The notes beneath the pieces were generated by a model. That model was given only the letters and a program-made list of their open reading frames with translations. It was not told where the DNA came from and searched no databases. A program made the translations under genes and the position numbers. Source: Symbiodinium natans (taxonomy: Eukaryota; Sar; Dinophyceae; Suessiales; Symbiodiniaceae). Taken from it: a stretch of 64,000 nt of DNA. The stretch is from the NCBI GenBank assembly GCA_905221605.1, contig CAJNDS010002135.1:239501-303500 (forward strand). The letters run 5' to 3'. Of the stretch, positions 34,501 through 44,380 are shown in pieces (positions within the stretch are counted from its first letter, which is position 1; each line of letters starts with the position of its first letter).

Positions 34501-37500
34501 TGTTTCGTGTGCTTCTTGTCCATGCTCTCGACTGCGGTTGCAACTGTATGTGGTATATGGCCGCGTGCCAACATTGATTGCTTGTAGCAGGGCCGGGGCC
34601 CACACACGCGACACACCCCGTTACATAGGGTATGTATCAATGCTCGGGGTTTGGCGACAGACCTGCTTGTTGTCTTGTTTTGCAAGCCCCGCTTGTGGTT
34701 TCCTCCAGAGGTCTGTACCAAGGTGGGCGTTGCAGAGGTCTGTAGCAGATGTGTGCGTGCGCGGTCCGCGACAACCGGGGGTTCTGGCACACAGCTATAT
34801 AAACACCGACAAAATTCCTTACACTTGCAGAGTATCTACGATACGCACAAACAACCTACGCCAAATTTTTACTAATTCCCTACACATCCCTACACCATAT
34901 TCTGAAAATTGATTTCGTGTAGTTTGTTATGAATTTTGTTAGTAGTCTTTCTTTTGCATTGTAAGCGAAAATGAGAGCGTTCCACCTCTTACTAGGAATG
35001 CCTTCTTTTGTGAAAAAGAAGTTAGAAGGTTAAAGCAAAGGCTGCAAGATTTCCGAATTCCGTAATCCAAGAGGTCCGAAACCCGTGGCTCGGATCGGTT
35101 GGATCTCGGACTAGGAGAAAGCACCTCCATCTTTTAATCGAAAGTATTAAGCAATCTTAGATGGGACTTCAATATGCTTGCTGAAAAGCATGTTTTCCTA
35201 GATAGACATGAAGTTGATACGTAAAAGGAGATTTCTTCGATCAGAACTAAATGTTAAAATAGCATCGTTTAGGATCGGTCACAACATGACTAAATCTGCC
35301 CTTCGACATAAACGAATACAAGTTGATGAAATTCTAGCCGAAATATAGTTCAAGTCAGATTCAGTAGATACAGAACCCAAATATGAGGAAATTCACCTGC
35401 CACTTCTTGGACATCAAGGGGCTTCTCTCGCTGTTGCAAAATTCAAGACAAATGGCCAGCAGTGCCACCTGTATATTTCTTCACGAAAAGATCACAAAAT
35501 CATGAATCGCAAGCAGCGTCCCTCAGTTGCTTTTTGAACATAGGTTGCATAGTGACAAATCGCAAGCAGTGTTCCCCTTACTGTTTTTTAAAGAATAAGT
35601 CCCCAAATCATAAATCGCAGGCAGTGTCCCCTACGTTCAATCAAAGTTGCACAAGGACCAATGTCCCACTTATTCTTTTTTGGAAAACTATAGGTCGCGA
35701 AATCATATACGATATATGCACTACATCTTGTTTTAGGGTATATATACAATATATACGATATTTATGATGCACCGACGTGTACGATAAATGGGAATACATA
35801 CTATACATATATAGATATATGTACATATATATTTACGCATATACACTATGATCTAGTATACATATACTACATTCACTACGCAGTACAGAAAAGAGCAGAA
35901 CATATTAAACGTATACACGTATATATATATATGTATATGTATGTATATTTCGCATGCATTGAAAAACATATGGCTGTTCTTGTGCAAAGATGACCGACAG
36001 GCGCCCAGGGCAGAGCCATCCTCCAAGAATGCGGTCGTTCTACCCGAGTACAAGATTGATAAAGTCTGGGAGGCTTTCTTTACGCGCCTTGGTAGAAGTA
36101 GAGGTAGAATGCCTTGTGACCATTAGCCTAGCGAGCCACCTGAGTCTAATTTCAAGTCTGTGCATGTGCTTAGTCAGGCACAGTACGCTAGTACGGTACC
36201 CGAGGCAAGGCTTCAGGGTTTAGGGTTTAGGGTTTAGGGTTTAGGGTTTAGGGTTTAGGGTTTCAGCAGACTCCTCCGCGCACTCCCAGGCCAGATATGG
36301 AGCCACTTGTTTGAACCGATCCTGGCCAAAGATGGCCCAGCAAGTGGCCAGCCAGGCCTTGCAATTCTAAGTCTGAGTAAGGGATGTGGGGTTCCCAAAA
36401 TTGGGGTACCCCGAATACACCGCCCGAAATACTGGAATCACAAGAACCCCCAAGAAGGTGACACCTGTCACATGCAGCTGACTCCAGCTTTTTTTTCCCG
36501 AGCAGTTCTGCAGCGGCGGAAGGGAGACAGGGAAATTTGAGGGAGTCGCCGGATGCTCCTTGAGTCCCGTGGAACTGTGACTCTCAACATCATTCCAGAA
36601 GAAGCTGAGAGGGTGTGGTTGCAGGCCCAACGCAAACTTGCGTCGTGAGCACCAGCAACACCAGTCAAAGCTGTCGAGTTGCCTGGCCAAATCCCATTTG
36701 CAACATTTGCAAGCAAGGTATGGGGTGCCGAAAGCCTACGCCTTCATCGAGCTGCGGACAAAGTTGCCGCGGAGCAACTTTGGCTAGTTGGCCTCACGCT
36801 CAAGCGACCTGCCACTACAATCCTACTCATCTGCGGAACTGCAAGTCCTCAAAGTTCGGAGAGGAGAGAGACAGGTCGCACTTGGGTACACTCCGGTACA
36901 TTGTTTGTGGCTATGGCACTACAGTCCGTTGCCTTACCTCGCCGAGGCAGCCCTCGTGCTGCAGTTTGTGCACGGATCTACGAGTCCATGTTTGAGCAAG
37001 CCTTGCAGGAGAAACGGACTCCTTATTTAGGGCGGTTCAGCAGGCTCGCATCTTGGCTGTCAGGAAACGCTGCTCTACGACGCGGACGTGGCAGGTGTGA
37101 GCCTGACCGCGTCTGCAGTTTGCTTCTGGCATTCTTCCTTTTTACGGCGCAGTTTCCAGGACTTGCCTTCAACTTTACCACCTCCATGCGTGGAGTCGAG
37201 GTCGGGTGGACAATGCTTCCAGGTCAGGGGTTGCTTCCGGCGGATGCTGTAGGATTGATGCTGTGGTCCACAAAGTGTGCCTTGCAACATGCAGCGATCT
37301 CAACGCAGCTTTTCTTCGGCGGCTTCGACGACCGCCTGGCGGATTTTGCATCGGCGGCGCTGGGAGCGCTCCTGGCCTTTGACCCGACCGATGCTCGAGG
37401 CACCGATTCTTCCGACAGCGAGAGCCAGAGGGCCATGCCCTGATGTGCATCGTCATTCAGTTGCCGGTGCTGTTTAGCTGCCCCTGCATTTAATGTGTTC

Positions 37501-40500
37501 AGTCCGAGAGACAGTTTACCGAGTTCACAGACAGGCACATGTCCCCATGCGCAAGTTCGTTTCTCTCTCCCCCTCCTCATGTCTGCGGTGACAGGCTTCC
37601 GTGCGCAGGCAGACCTGCTCCAACGAGAGCTGGAGTCTTTTGCGACACAGGCTAGGAGCCTCAGAAGAAGCTGGTGTTGGGCGCAGTTCCGTGCGCAACC
37701 ATGGACAGCTTCGACAGGAAGATACGCAGGATAAGAAATTCAACTCGCATGCGTTGCCACCTCATGGTTTCCTTAAGAATATGGATATGGAGGCAACATG
37801 CTGAAGCTTGACCGCTGTGTGGCAGGCACCATCCAGCCAAGCTGCCTACTGGACAGGCTGGTCGTGACAGAATTGGGAAGAGACCGAGCTCTGGCCTTGT
37901 TTTTGCAGACCGTCCTGTCAAGAGGCCTAGCAACCGTGGTTGACGAGATTTCGTTCAAGGACTTGGGGTGCCAAAAGCTGTTACCCTGGTCGAATTCAGT
38001 CACAGGAGGGTGCGCCGTCAGTGCAGATACTGCGGGTTGCCTCGTGATGCTGTGTTGAGGTACCAAAAAAGATGTGCCTGTCTGCAGCCAGTGCACCGCA
38101 TCGTGCAAGGAGCTTGAAGCAGCGCTTGCAGAAGTGACGCCGCCCGTTGGTATGTGGAGGGTGGTTCTGGAGAACTCTTCTCACAGAGGCCCCAAATCCC
38201 TAGGTCTTGAAATTCTCAAGCCTCACGCTCCACATGCAACACGGAAAGCCTAAGCCCATTCAAGCCGTGAGGCCGAAACCCCTAAGCCCAACCCCCGAAA
38301 GCTTTAAGCTCCAAGCTTTAAGGCCCTCACCGCACCGCTAGAACTGCAAGCGAACGACCCCCCCCCCCCCCCCCCTCGCGTTCTTGTCGGCCAACGACCT
38401 CTAAACTGAACCCCAAATCGCACAGGCCGAACATCTAAAACTCTAAGCAGATCAGCCCTCAGCTGAAGACCCTGAACCCCAACTCCCTGGACCCCCAAAA
38501 ACCCCCAACACCCCAAACCTTGCTGAAGTTTCCTATTGCGTCACCTTATAAATCTCCTCTACCCAAGGGCGCGAGATGTGGCAGCCTTCGCTTCGGCGCT
38601 CTGGGCTTCTCCAGTGGTGGGCATCTCGCTCTGCGAGGGCAACCTGCGGCAAAGCGAGGCAGAGCCTGGGCTGGAGCAGTATGCTTGGAAGGCTGAGGGG
38701 TTTTGGGAGTTCGGATTCAGGGTTTTGGGGATGTTAAGGTTGAAAAGCTTTGAAAGCTTTCCAGGGGGTTTCTCTCTCAAAATACAACATGCATTTCGTA
38801 TGTTCGTACATGTCGGGTCTTTGGTGTCTAAGATGATATGTGCTTTTCGCGCCTTTTGGGTTGAGAGGCTCAGGCATTGGCTCTGTGATGCTTCCTATCC
38901 CTGCTTCCATGAGCTCCCGGGAGCTTCACGGAAGTTCATGTCCACTTGACTATCTGCTGAATCTGAGGATAGCTTGATCTCCAACGTGAGGAAGTCCCTA
39001 AAGTCGGAGAACTTCATAGCCGTGCCGGTGTCTGATCCTTGACTGCACAGCTCCATAGCGTGATGCACATGCGCCAAGTGTTTGAGTTGTCAAATTGGAG
39101 TGTGGACATGAGAGTAGCCTCTTGAGAATCTCCATGTACCGTGTAAGCTTACAGGAGTGGCCAACGCCGCGGGTTGCCAAAGTGCCTGCAAACAGCTTCG
39201 GCCCCGGAAGCTTGCCAGCAAATCTGTTCGTAGCTGCACCAGGAAGTAGACACCTCGGACCCTAGGGTTTTGTTTGCTTACCCCATGTCGGCTCGCTTTG
39301 TGATGTAGAGCTCACATGGTGGCCGAGAGGGTTGGCTTCAACTGGCAGCACAGGCCCAAGCAGCTGCGCACCGTGCCCGTGCGCCGCCATGTGATCCAAG
39401 GTGTGGTCCTGGTCAACCAGATCATGGACCCAGCGGAGGAGCGTAGTTGCAAGACTGAATTCGTGATGGATCACACTCGCATGTGGCGCCATATCGATAT
39501 CTATATATATATATGTATGTATATATATATATATACATACATATGCATAACTATATACATATATATATATATATATATCTTGCACTTTTTTAGGGCCCTT
39601 CAAGAGTTTCGAGGCTTGCTGTGAGATCGGAAGTCCATGAGTCGCGCTGCGAGGAGAACTCTGCTGTGGAACTCAGCTTCCAAGCCGGCCACCACCCCAG
39701 AAGTCCACCTCCGCTTTCTTTCGGAAAAAGTGGGGGTGTGTTACGGTGTGTTTTTCCAGTATTCCATTGCGTGCGTGTTGCACAACTGGCACCTTCAACG
39801 CCCCCTCAGGCAGCACTCGTAGTGGGTCTGCTGAAGATCTACAATACCTCTCCGAGCTGCAGGAGAGGGCAGTGCAGTAGCATACTTAGGAAAGAGCCAT
39901 GTGAGAGGGGCCAGGTGAATACACAGGCTCCACTGGTTGCAATGGGTGGAGTGCGATCTATGGAGAATCCAGAGCTATGCAGCGCAGCCTGCAGGTCCTG
40001 ACATCAGTCCTAAGCGACGAGCACCTCGGGAGCAAGGCTTTCAGATTGCAACTCCTGGCTCTACTTGGTGAACTCTGGCGAGCATCTCAGGTTCTACGAA
40101 GAGTTGCGCACACGCCAGCAGTTGGGATACGTCGTCAACTGCCGTTTGGACCTCGTGGGGTTGAACGTGAAAGTTGCCAGAAGCGCGCAGTCTCATGTGC
40201 GCCCTGCAGGACCGGGGAGAGGGGGCCTTCCGTTGCTCGGCTGCAAGATGCAGCAAGAAATGAACCCAACGACACAGCGTGCCACAGCGTGTCCTGTGTC
40301 AGTGGAAGGCAGGGTTTCGGTTTCCCTGAACCAAGGGATTGTTTTCCTGGTGCAGGGGGCCGTGCTGCGTCCTGTGCAGGCCAGGAAGAGCGCTATCCCA
40401 GGGATTTCTCTGCTCTGCTTCAAATCCCAACATAGCACCTTCTACAGAACAGCTGCAGCTGCAGGTTCTGGACAGGATTGACATGTTCATTGAGGGCGCG

Positions 40501-40870
40501 ATGAGCCTCATCGACGTGTCAAGCCTAGAGCCTGACAAGGGAATGACCACGTGCCATCCGAGACCCGGCTTGCCCTCACCAAGGCCAAATCTGACAAGGA
40601 GATAGCTGCACTTGCAGATGCGCTGGCCCAGGCGCCGACGACAGGACAACTTAATGGGACGTCATAAAGGTTCATGAGCCCGAACAAGCCCATGCCCTCA
40701 GCCGCATTCGACGGATGCCTTGTTGCGCTCACGTCAGGCCAGACTCGTGCGCCCGCAGCAGCTTGCGGAAGCGAGCCAGCGGCGATGGGGCGAGATCCGC
40801 AGCGCCGCGGCTTTCATGTTGGGAGATCCCGCTTTAGCCGAGTTCCACGTGTGCTCCATCGCTGTACTCT
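28460..40870 (+). CDS. Insulysin-like M16 metallopeptidase, multi-exon
   Basis: This is an insulin-degrading-enzyme-type zinc peptidase. It encloses and cuts short peptides; localisation is unknown. The N-terminal catalytic part has GLAHFCEHMLFLGT with the inverted zinc motif HxxEH, and EREVNAINSEH supplies the third zinc-ligand Glu. Later family landmarks are YYRAPLMTLCILGDEP, SVLGHEGPRSLCALLRRRGQ, MELTEEGLTH, LLFGYVNYLRSLSVWPQDGV, SREKEGPMDSAVRLVGNMQ, YGVPKAYAFIELRTKLPR, FFGGFDDRLADFASA, CEENSAVELSFQAG, LRFYEELRTRQQLGYVV, LDRIDMFIEG and QRRWGEIRSAAAFML. The Arg and Tyr of LRTRQQLGY match residues that hold substrate in insulysin. More than twenty exons are seen, many joined by GC donors. 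Some linker exons were not found, so integrity is unproven. Confidence 0.88.
28788..28877 (+). CDS. M16 exon with HxxEH zinc motif
   Basis: Encodes GYFNDPPEVQGLAHFCEHML then FLGTEQYPDE. The two His of HFCEH bind zinc and the Glu is the general base. The donor is GC (28878). Confidence 0.92.
28998..29056 (+). CDS. M16 exon: GSSNAFT segment
   Basis: Encodes SFDAYLTANSGSSNAFTEAE, a strongly conserved segment just after the zinc helix. The best-fit donor is GA (29057). Confidence 0.85.
29146..29256 (+). CDS. M16 exon up to the third zinc ligand
   Basis: Encodes DTCFFFSCSTAGLRSALERF and on to TSSATERE (37 codons). The donor is GC (29257). An in-frame extension upstream (from about 29095) is possible. 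Confidence 0.85.
29295..29428. repeat. Short inverted-repeat element, family 1, copy 1
   Basis: Begins CTGGGATGTTCCCCTT, ACTAACAGTCCTTAA and ends TAAGGGGGAGCATCCCAAG. It lies in an M16 intron. Related copies lie at 41473 and 43415. Confidence 0.7.
29461..29523 (+). CDS. M16 exon with SEH zinc-ligand Glu
   Basis: Encodes VNAINSEHLKNVPSDVYRMG plus Q. The Glu of NSEH is the third zinc ligand of the family. The donor is GC (29524). Confidence 0.88.
29639..29685 (+). CDS. M16 exon: NPAHPYHQFG
   Basis: Encodes VLNSRANPAHPYHQF plus two bases of Gly. A GC donor (29686) joins to 29805 to give FGTGNIKTLLED. Confidence 0.85.
29805..29848 (+). CDS. M16 exon: TGNIKTLLED
   Basis: Encodes TGNIKTLLEDTASR. 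It has a TTTCGAG acceptor and a GC donor (29849). Confidence 0.82.
29962..30000 (+). CDS. M16 exon: GIDLRAELVRYYR
   Basis: Encodes GIDLRAELVRYYR. A GC donor at 30001 joined to 30058 gives RRYYRAPLMTLC, matching the family. The intron would be only 57 nt. Confidence 0.75.
30058..30150 (+). CDS. M16 exon: MTLCILGDEP
   Basis: Encodes YYRAPLMTLCILGDEPPDVL, the last strand of the first M16 repeat. The 3' border is unresolved. Confidence 0.8.
30240..31010 (+). CDS. M16 weakly conserved linker exons
   Basis: Coding-like pieces include EQFFGKVPGLAEGAVPGD (about 30243-30300), LPGEKLDPAAAYADQPLFLP (about 30390-30455) and VVFPVPF (about 30871-30895). Their order suits the linker between the first two M16 repeats, but borders were not fixed. 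Confidence 0.4.
31275..31355 (+). CDS. M16 exon: GHEGPRSL
   Basis: Encodes SVLGHEGPRSLCALLRRRGQ, the hallmark segment of the second M16 repeat. Confidence 0.88.
31446..31503 (+). CDS. M16 exon: WITALEVGSADD
   Basis: Encodes GWITALEVGSADDTSTFAV, which follows GHEGP directly in the family. Confidence 0.8.
32007..32042 (+). CDS. M16 small exon: ELTEEGL
   Basis: Encodes VSMELTEEGLTHK before a GT donor (32043). Confidence 0.75.
32130..32205 (+). CDS. M16 exon: LLFGYVNYLRSL
   Basis: Encodes DQILELLFGYVNYLRSLSVW and PQDGV. Confidence 0.8.
32280..32395 (+). CDS. M16 exon: REKEGPMDSAVRLVGNMQ
   Basis: Encodes EELLSENLQLSDAGWASREK followed by the EGPMDSAVRLVGNMQ part typical of the family. Confidence 0.82.
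32453..32500 (+). CDS. M16 exon: FPRDYVRG (tentative)
   Basis: Encodes DWAFPRDYVRG, resembling the segment after NMQ in insulysins. Borders are not fixed. Confidence 0.5.
32690..32757 (+). CDS. M16 exon: LLQFLRADNAIITV
   Basis: Encodes VDALLQFLRADNAIITVAQ, the end of the second M16 repeat. Confidence 0.8.
33485..35945. other. AT-rich intron interior of the M16 gene
   Basis: A+T-rich sequence bounded by TA-repeat tracts: TATACTATATAC-like from 33490 to 33800, and ATATATATGTATATG at about 35920-35950. No domain was found. A direct repeat with AAATCGCAAGCAGTGT-like cores recurs near 35500, 35560 and 35610. The contrast with the GC-richer exonic neighbourhood parallels the 22-24 kb element, but no terminal inverted repeat was seen. 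Confidence 0.55.
36210..36265. repeat. Interstitial TTTAGGG repeats
   Basis: About eight near-perfect TTTAGGG units occur in tandem. This is the plant/alveolate telomere motif, here inside an intron of the M16 gene. Confidence 0.9.
36384..36430. repeat. Dispersed short element, family 2, fragment
   Basis: Contains GTGGGGTTCCCAAAATTGGG and GTACCCCGAA, resembling the start of the copies at 4903 and 51838. Confidence 0.4.
36570..36650 (+). CDS. M16 exon: ERVWLQAQRKL
   Basis: Encodes IIPEEAERVWLQAQRKLA, matching the segment before the PKA strand of the third M16 repeat. Confidence 0.65.
36717..36785 (+). CDS. M16 exon: YGVPKAYAFIELR
   Basis: Encodes YGVPKAYAFIELRTKLPRSN, the opening strand of the third repeat, after an AAGCAAGG acceptor. 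Confidence 0.8.
36960..37105 (+). CDS. M16 exons: YESMFEQALQE and LYDADVAGVSL
   Basis: The two pieces ARIYESMFEQALQEKRTPYL and LYDADVAGVSLT lie in different frames, so an intron of about 50 nt separates them. Together they match the family segment before the glycine-rich turn. Confidence 0.65.
37155..37390 (+). CDS. M16 exons: FNFTTSMRGVEV and GFDDRLADFA
   Basis: Encodes GLAFNFTTSMRGVEV, then after an interval QLFFGGFDDRLADFASAALG. GFDDRL matches the GFNDKL-like signature of insulysins. The frame is continuous, so an intron border inside was not resolved. Confidence 0.75.
37592..37660 (+). CDS. M16 exon: FRAQADLLQRELESF
   Basis: Encodes FRAQADLLQRELESFATQ after an acceptor ACAGG. Confidence 0.65.
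38265..38380. repeat. AAGCTTTAAG-type low complexity and poly-C
   Basis: Repeated AAGCTT/TTTAAGG motifs are followed by an 18-C homopolymer at about 38358-38375. Intronic. Confidence 0.6.
38569..38672 (+). CDS. M16 exon: CEGNL segment
   Basis: Encodes ARDVAAFASALWASPVVGIS and LCEGNLRQSEAE, matching the h-GN motif that precedes the fourth M16 repeat. Confidence 0.75.
39335..39440 (+). CDS. M16 exon: VIQGVVLVNQIMDPAEE
   Basis: Encodes VPVRRHVIQGVVLVNQIMDP and AEE, fitting the strand before EENSA. Confidence 0.6.
39490..39582. repeat. TA-rich microsatellite
   Basis: Runs of TATATA with GTATGTA and CATACATATG interruptions, between two M16 exons. Confidence 0.85.
39643..39700 (+). CDS. M16 exon: CEENSAVELSFQAG
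   Basis: Encodes CEENSAVELSFQAG, the EENSA signature that starts the C-terminal repeat. Confidence 0.8.
40080..40160 (+). CDS. M16 exon: LRTRQQLGYVV
   Basis: Encodes HLRFYEELRTRQQLGYVVNC. Arg and Tyr of this motif contact substrate in known insulysins. Confidence 0.88.
40445..40610 (+). CDS. M16 exons: LDRIDMFIEG and following
   Basis: Encodes QLQLQVLDRIDMFIEGAMSL, and in another frame at about 40562-40603 TRLALTKAKSDKE. Both have counterparts at the end of insulysin. Confidence 0.65.
40745..40870 (+). CDS. M16 last recognised exon: RRWGEIRSAA
   Basis: Encodes RPQQLAEASQRRWGEIRSAA then AFMLGDPALAEFHVCS and a stop. Corresponds to the hRYWxEI helix near the C-terminus of the family. Confidence 0.75.
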
Positions 40871-41142
40871 AGCGCCCATGACACCTTGATTTCGAAATCA
40901 CACAACACTACATAGCCCGACATGCACGCCCAGCAGAGCGCCACGGACTGCACGTGGAGGGTCCACGAATAAAAGGACCTCGATGACTCTGCCAGCCACT
41001 GCAAAGAGAAATGCGGGTAATGAATACGACAATCGCGCAGAACAACAATACGAAGAAGTCGCACAATAGCAAACAAGATGCAACAAGTCTGCATGGAAGT
41101 CCTCCCCAGTTGAGTTGCCTCAAGGGTGAGAGGCCACGCGCC

Positions 41143-41178
41143 GAACGGGGTTTAGGGTTTCGGGTTTAGGGTTTAGGA
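41143..41178. repeat. Degenerate TTTAGGG repeats
   Basis: Three to five units (GGGTTTAGGGTTT) with one TTTCGGG variant. Confidence 0.75.
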
Positions 41179-41264
41179 GGGAGATTTGCCCTGGACAGGA
41201 TTGCCACATCTGCCCACCACCTCGCCAAGAACAGGATTCCCCAAGATGTCTGTGACATGTTCCT

Positions 41265-41372
41265 AGCAAGCCTAAACCCTATATAAGCATTTCCTAAACA
41301 TCTGCTAAACATCCCCTAAGCCCTAAACTGTAGACCCTAAGCCCTGAACCCGACACCCTAAACCCTAAAACG
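41265..41372. repeat. Degenerate CCCTAAA repeats
   Basis: Scattered CCTAAACC, CCCTAAGC and CCTAAAC units, i.e. telomere-type motifs in the opposite orientation to 41143-41178. Confidence 0.6.
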
Positions 41373-41472
41373 TCCAAGACCCTTCTGACAGAGCCAAGGT
41401 CGAGCTTTTCGCTGGCAGCGGCGCCTGGAGGAAAGGGCCCCTGAAAGGGCCCTCGATGCACCGAATGTTAGA

Positions 41473-41580
41473 CTTGGGATGTTCCTGTTGGAGGAACAGT
41501 CCTTAATAGGGAATATAGTACCCCCTGTCATGATCCCGATTAAGGACTGTTGTTAGAATCACAAGGGGTCCTCGTATGTC
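41473..41580. repeat. Short inverted-repeat element, family 1, copy 2
   Basis: Contains TTGGGATGTTCCTGTT, ACAGTCCTTAATAGGGA, GATTAAGGACTGTT and AAGGGGTCC in the order of copies 1 and 3, with a more diverged right end. Confidence 0.65.
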
Positions 41581-42244
41581 TTACACTAGTAGTGCTTCCA
41601 TGTGTTTCAGGGGCCACACGTTGGCCAGACCACGACTCCAAAATGCTGACATTTTTCAAACCCTAAACCCTATGTCATTATATCCTAAACCGAAAACCCC
41701 CCCAAAACTAAACCCTAATATGCCCTAATGGTAAGAGGGGGGGCAGGTTTGAACGTGATCTCGGAGGCCCAATGGAGTCCGGTCATGTCAGGGTCGGCTG
41801 CATCCTGGAATTTAGCTTCGCTCCCGACGATCGTCTTAGCACACTGTTGAACATTCTTCGCTAAGAGTTTGAAGGGGCCAGATTTCAGACACCGCATCCT
41901 GCGCAGCATGGGCCGGAAGGAGGCGTTGGCGCTCAAAGCCGTGAAGAAGCAAGATGTGAAGGAGGCCATGCATTGTCAGGGGAGTCGGTCGGGACAGACT
42001 GCGCACGCACGGACGTGTCTCTTCAATTCTGCGACTCGAGGAAAAGGTAGAATCTCGAAATTTGGGCTCCGGACAGGCATTCCGACGTTGGCTGGCCCCA
42101 GGCGGTTCCGAGCGCCGACGTTTGGTCTCATTCTGTGGGCCTGCCCAAGCGTCATTTGGACCCAAGAAGCTTTGAAGCTTGTGGGGTCATTGGCTTTTGA
42201 CATGGCCCTTGTATCGAATCCGTATTCTTACATATTCACATCTC

Positions 42245-43320
42245 AGGCTTCAGACTCTTGCTGCGGAGCTGGAGGGCAAAGGTGCCCAGGTGCCAGCACT
42301 CGCATTCATCTGCCCATGCAGCATCATGCAGCTATCCTACGTGGTCCTACTACATGCGATGTACCATCCAAGACATCATTCCATCTTCTGATGCTTGTCG
42401 ATGGGACTTGTCCGTGAGGTCGTTACGGATCCGCAAAACTTTGCGCGCCAGCAACCTGGACGCAAGCCTAAGCCCAGACAGTCCCGGTGTTCATGCGGAA
42501 GCCCCTTGCTGAACCAGGAACGTTGGCTTCCCTAGTACGCTCAGGCAGCCGCAATGGCCGGCCTTGCCTGTGAGCGACAAAGCGTGACGGTCGAGCGTTT
42601 GCAAAAGTGCAGCATGAAGGCTTGAGCTTCGGATAATTTGAAGCAAAGGTCGAGGTGAAGCACCTGTGGAGGTTGCTTGCACCATCATGCGCGATCGTGC
42701 AGTTTCAGAATAGGCAAGAGCCGAGTATCTACAGCTCTCTGTATTTCAGGCACGTGATGTATGATTGGTCGGCAAGCTTAAGAGAAGCAGTCGCAAAAGC
42801 CAGAAAGAGTCCGTCTCATAGCTCGTGTGGTGCCACCGACCTCCGCTGCCACAACAGCTTTAGCAGACCCTTCGGTGCACACCGCAGTGCCGAAGCTGAA
42901 GCAATGGCACGGCTCTCACTGGTGTCCCTGGCAAGAGAGTTGTCACGCTGACGTGGTATGTGAGTGCTACTAGCCTTCGCCGTCCAAGAAGGATAGTGGC
43001 AAAACAGACATTTGCAGTCAGAAGAGAAGCATTCAGTTCTTTTGAGTCGCATGTCCATGCTTCAACGGTGTTGTCTGCATCCTGCCTTGGTGCCAGGCCT
43101 CATTGCTGGTTCTCGCAGCCTCGGTCTACGCCGGGGCGCCTGCATGAAATTTACTGTAGAAGACCACACAACATCAAGGTTCCTGTCTTACTCAAGGACA
43201 GATGGGCCACACAAGAGGTTCAGGGACGCCGGGCGGCTCTCGAACATCAGTGTACCGTCGTCCATGGTCCATGTCATCATGCATCGTACACGCCTCCATT
43301 CTGGGTCTTTGGCCTGATAC
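42245..43320 (+). CDS. Possible exons of an unrecognised gene
   Basis: Coding-like pieces after AG acceptors are RLQTLAAELEGKGAQVPAL (about 42248-42304, coiled-coil-like) and HVMYDWSASLREAVAKARKS (about 42750-42810). No domain is recognised and their linkage is unproven. Confidence 0.25.
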
Positions 43321-43414
43321 CGTCAAGAGCTGTTCATGACCTCGGGTTGGCTGCGTGGACAGCAAAGCCCTACCATAGGCCTAGGACAGGCGGGGACAGG
43401 CTTGTTGGAAGAAC

Positions 43415-43545
43415 TATAGACATAATTTGTTGGGATGTTCCCCCTTATACTAACAGTCCTTAATCGGGATTATAGTAGGGGGTACTATAATCCCTATGAA
43501 GGACTCTTAGAATAAGGGGAACATCCCAAGCAATATGTCTAATCT
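43415..43545. repeat. Short inverted-repeat element, family 1, copy 3 (best preserved)
   Basis: TTGGGATGTTCCCCCTTAT, ACAGTCCTTAAT, GGGATTATAGTAGGGGG, then the inverse TATAATCCCTAT, AAGGACT and ATAAGGGGAACATCCCAA. Outer flanks AGACATAA and TATGTCT extend the inverted repeat. It can fold into a nearly continuous hairpin. Confidence 0.8.
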
Positions 43546-44380
43546 CCGCAGATTTTGTGTGGCTCAGACTCCATAGGGGAAGGCGGACGAGGCCCCAAAC
43601 AAAACATGTCTGGGCTTCCACCAGGCGCTGCAGTTCTGTGGCACGCGCATGCAGTTACCGTGTTTGCGTCGAAGTTCTGTTGCTCCAAGCTTGGCGCAGG
43701 GTGGGCTGAGCACATTGACCCCAACACGGGCAATCCGCAGCCCAGCTGCAAGCAGCAAAGTCAGAGCTGATTCGGCCATGCTGCGCACGGCTCCTGAAGC
43801 ACTGACAGTACCGATTCGCACGTTTCCCTCACTCGTGCTACGTTCCTGGTCCCAGCCCCTTCGCAACCTTTGAGGTACTACCACAATACCGCCACCGGAG
43901 AGGCTGTGGAGTTTCCGACGTTGCGCAGTAGCATGGCAAACCTTTACTGAAATAGCTGCACTCAAGAATCAAGATCTTCGGCCATCAGCTGAGCAACTTG
44001 GGCTTCAGCGTTGGAGGTCACCTGGACCAAGCCCGGCGACGATGGCGCCGCTGCGCAGGCAGCCTCTGAGCATTTCAGTCGAGCTTTTCACAATCAAGTG
44101 GCCTGGACAGGCTCAGCCGACCCCGGGTCCCTTGGCACAATGTTCCATGTCTTCTGCTGTCTTCTGATGTCTCCTGCAAGCTTTGTAACCATTGCGCCCC
44201 CCACGACATGCGTTAAAGACGACATCTGCAGTCACCGGCTCCTCCATCATTGTGCCGCGTGGCCTGTGCCAAAGCAAGGTCTAGATGGCGGGGGAATGCA
44301 GAATGGTGCAGACCCTGGTGGCCTGAGCCTCACTCAGCGCAAGACCCGAAAAAGCTGCCTGGAGCCGTGCTTCTTGTTCA

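Larger units (their letters stand above)
40880..42240. other. Repeat-rich spacer after the M16 gene
   Basis: Contains TTTAGGG-like and CCCTAAA-like units (41143-41178, 41265-41370, 41655-41715) in both orientations, and one copy of the family 1 short element. A Lys/Arg/Ala-rich frame at about 41885-41975 (GRKEALALKAVKKQDVKEA) could be an exon of an unknown gene. Confidence 0.5.

Noticed and set aside
43990..44080. EVTWTKPGDDG as the end of a third cold-shock domain
   Set aside because: No KGFGF or FVHR motif lies upstream within a reasonable distance.
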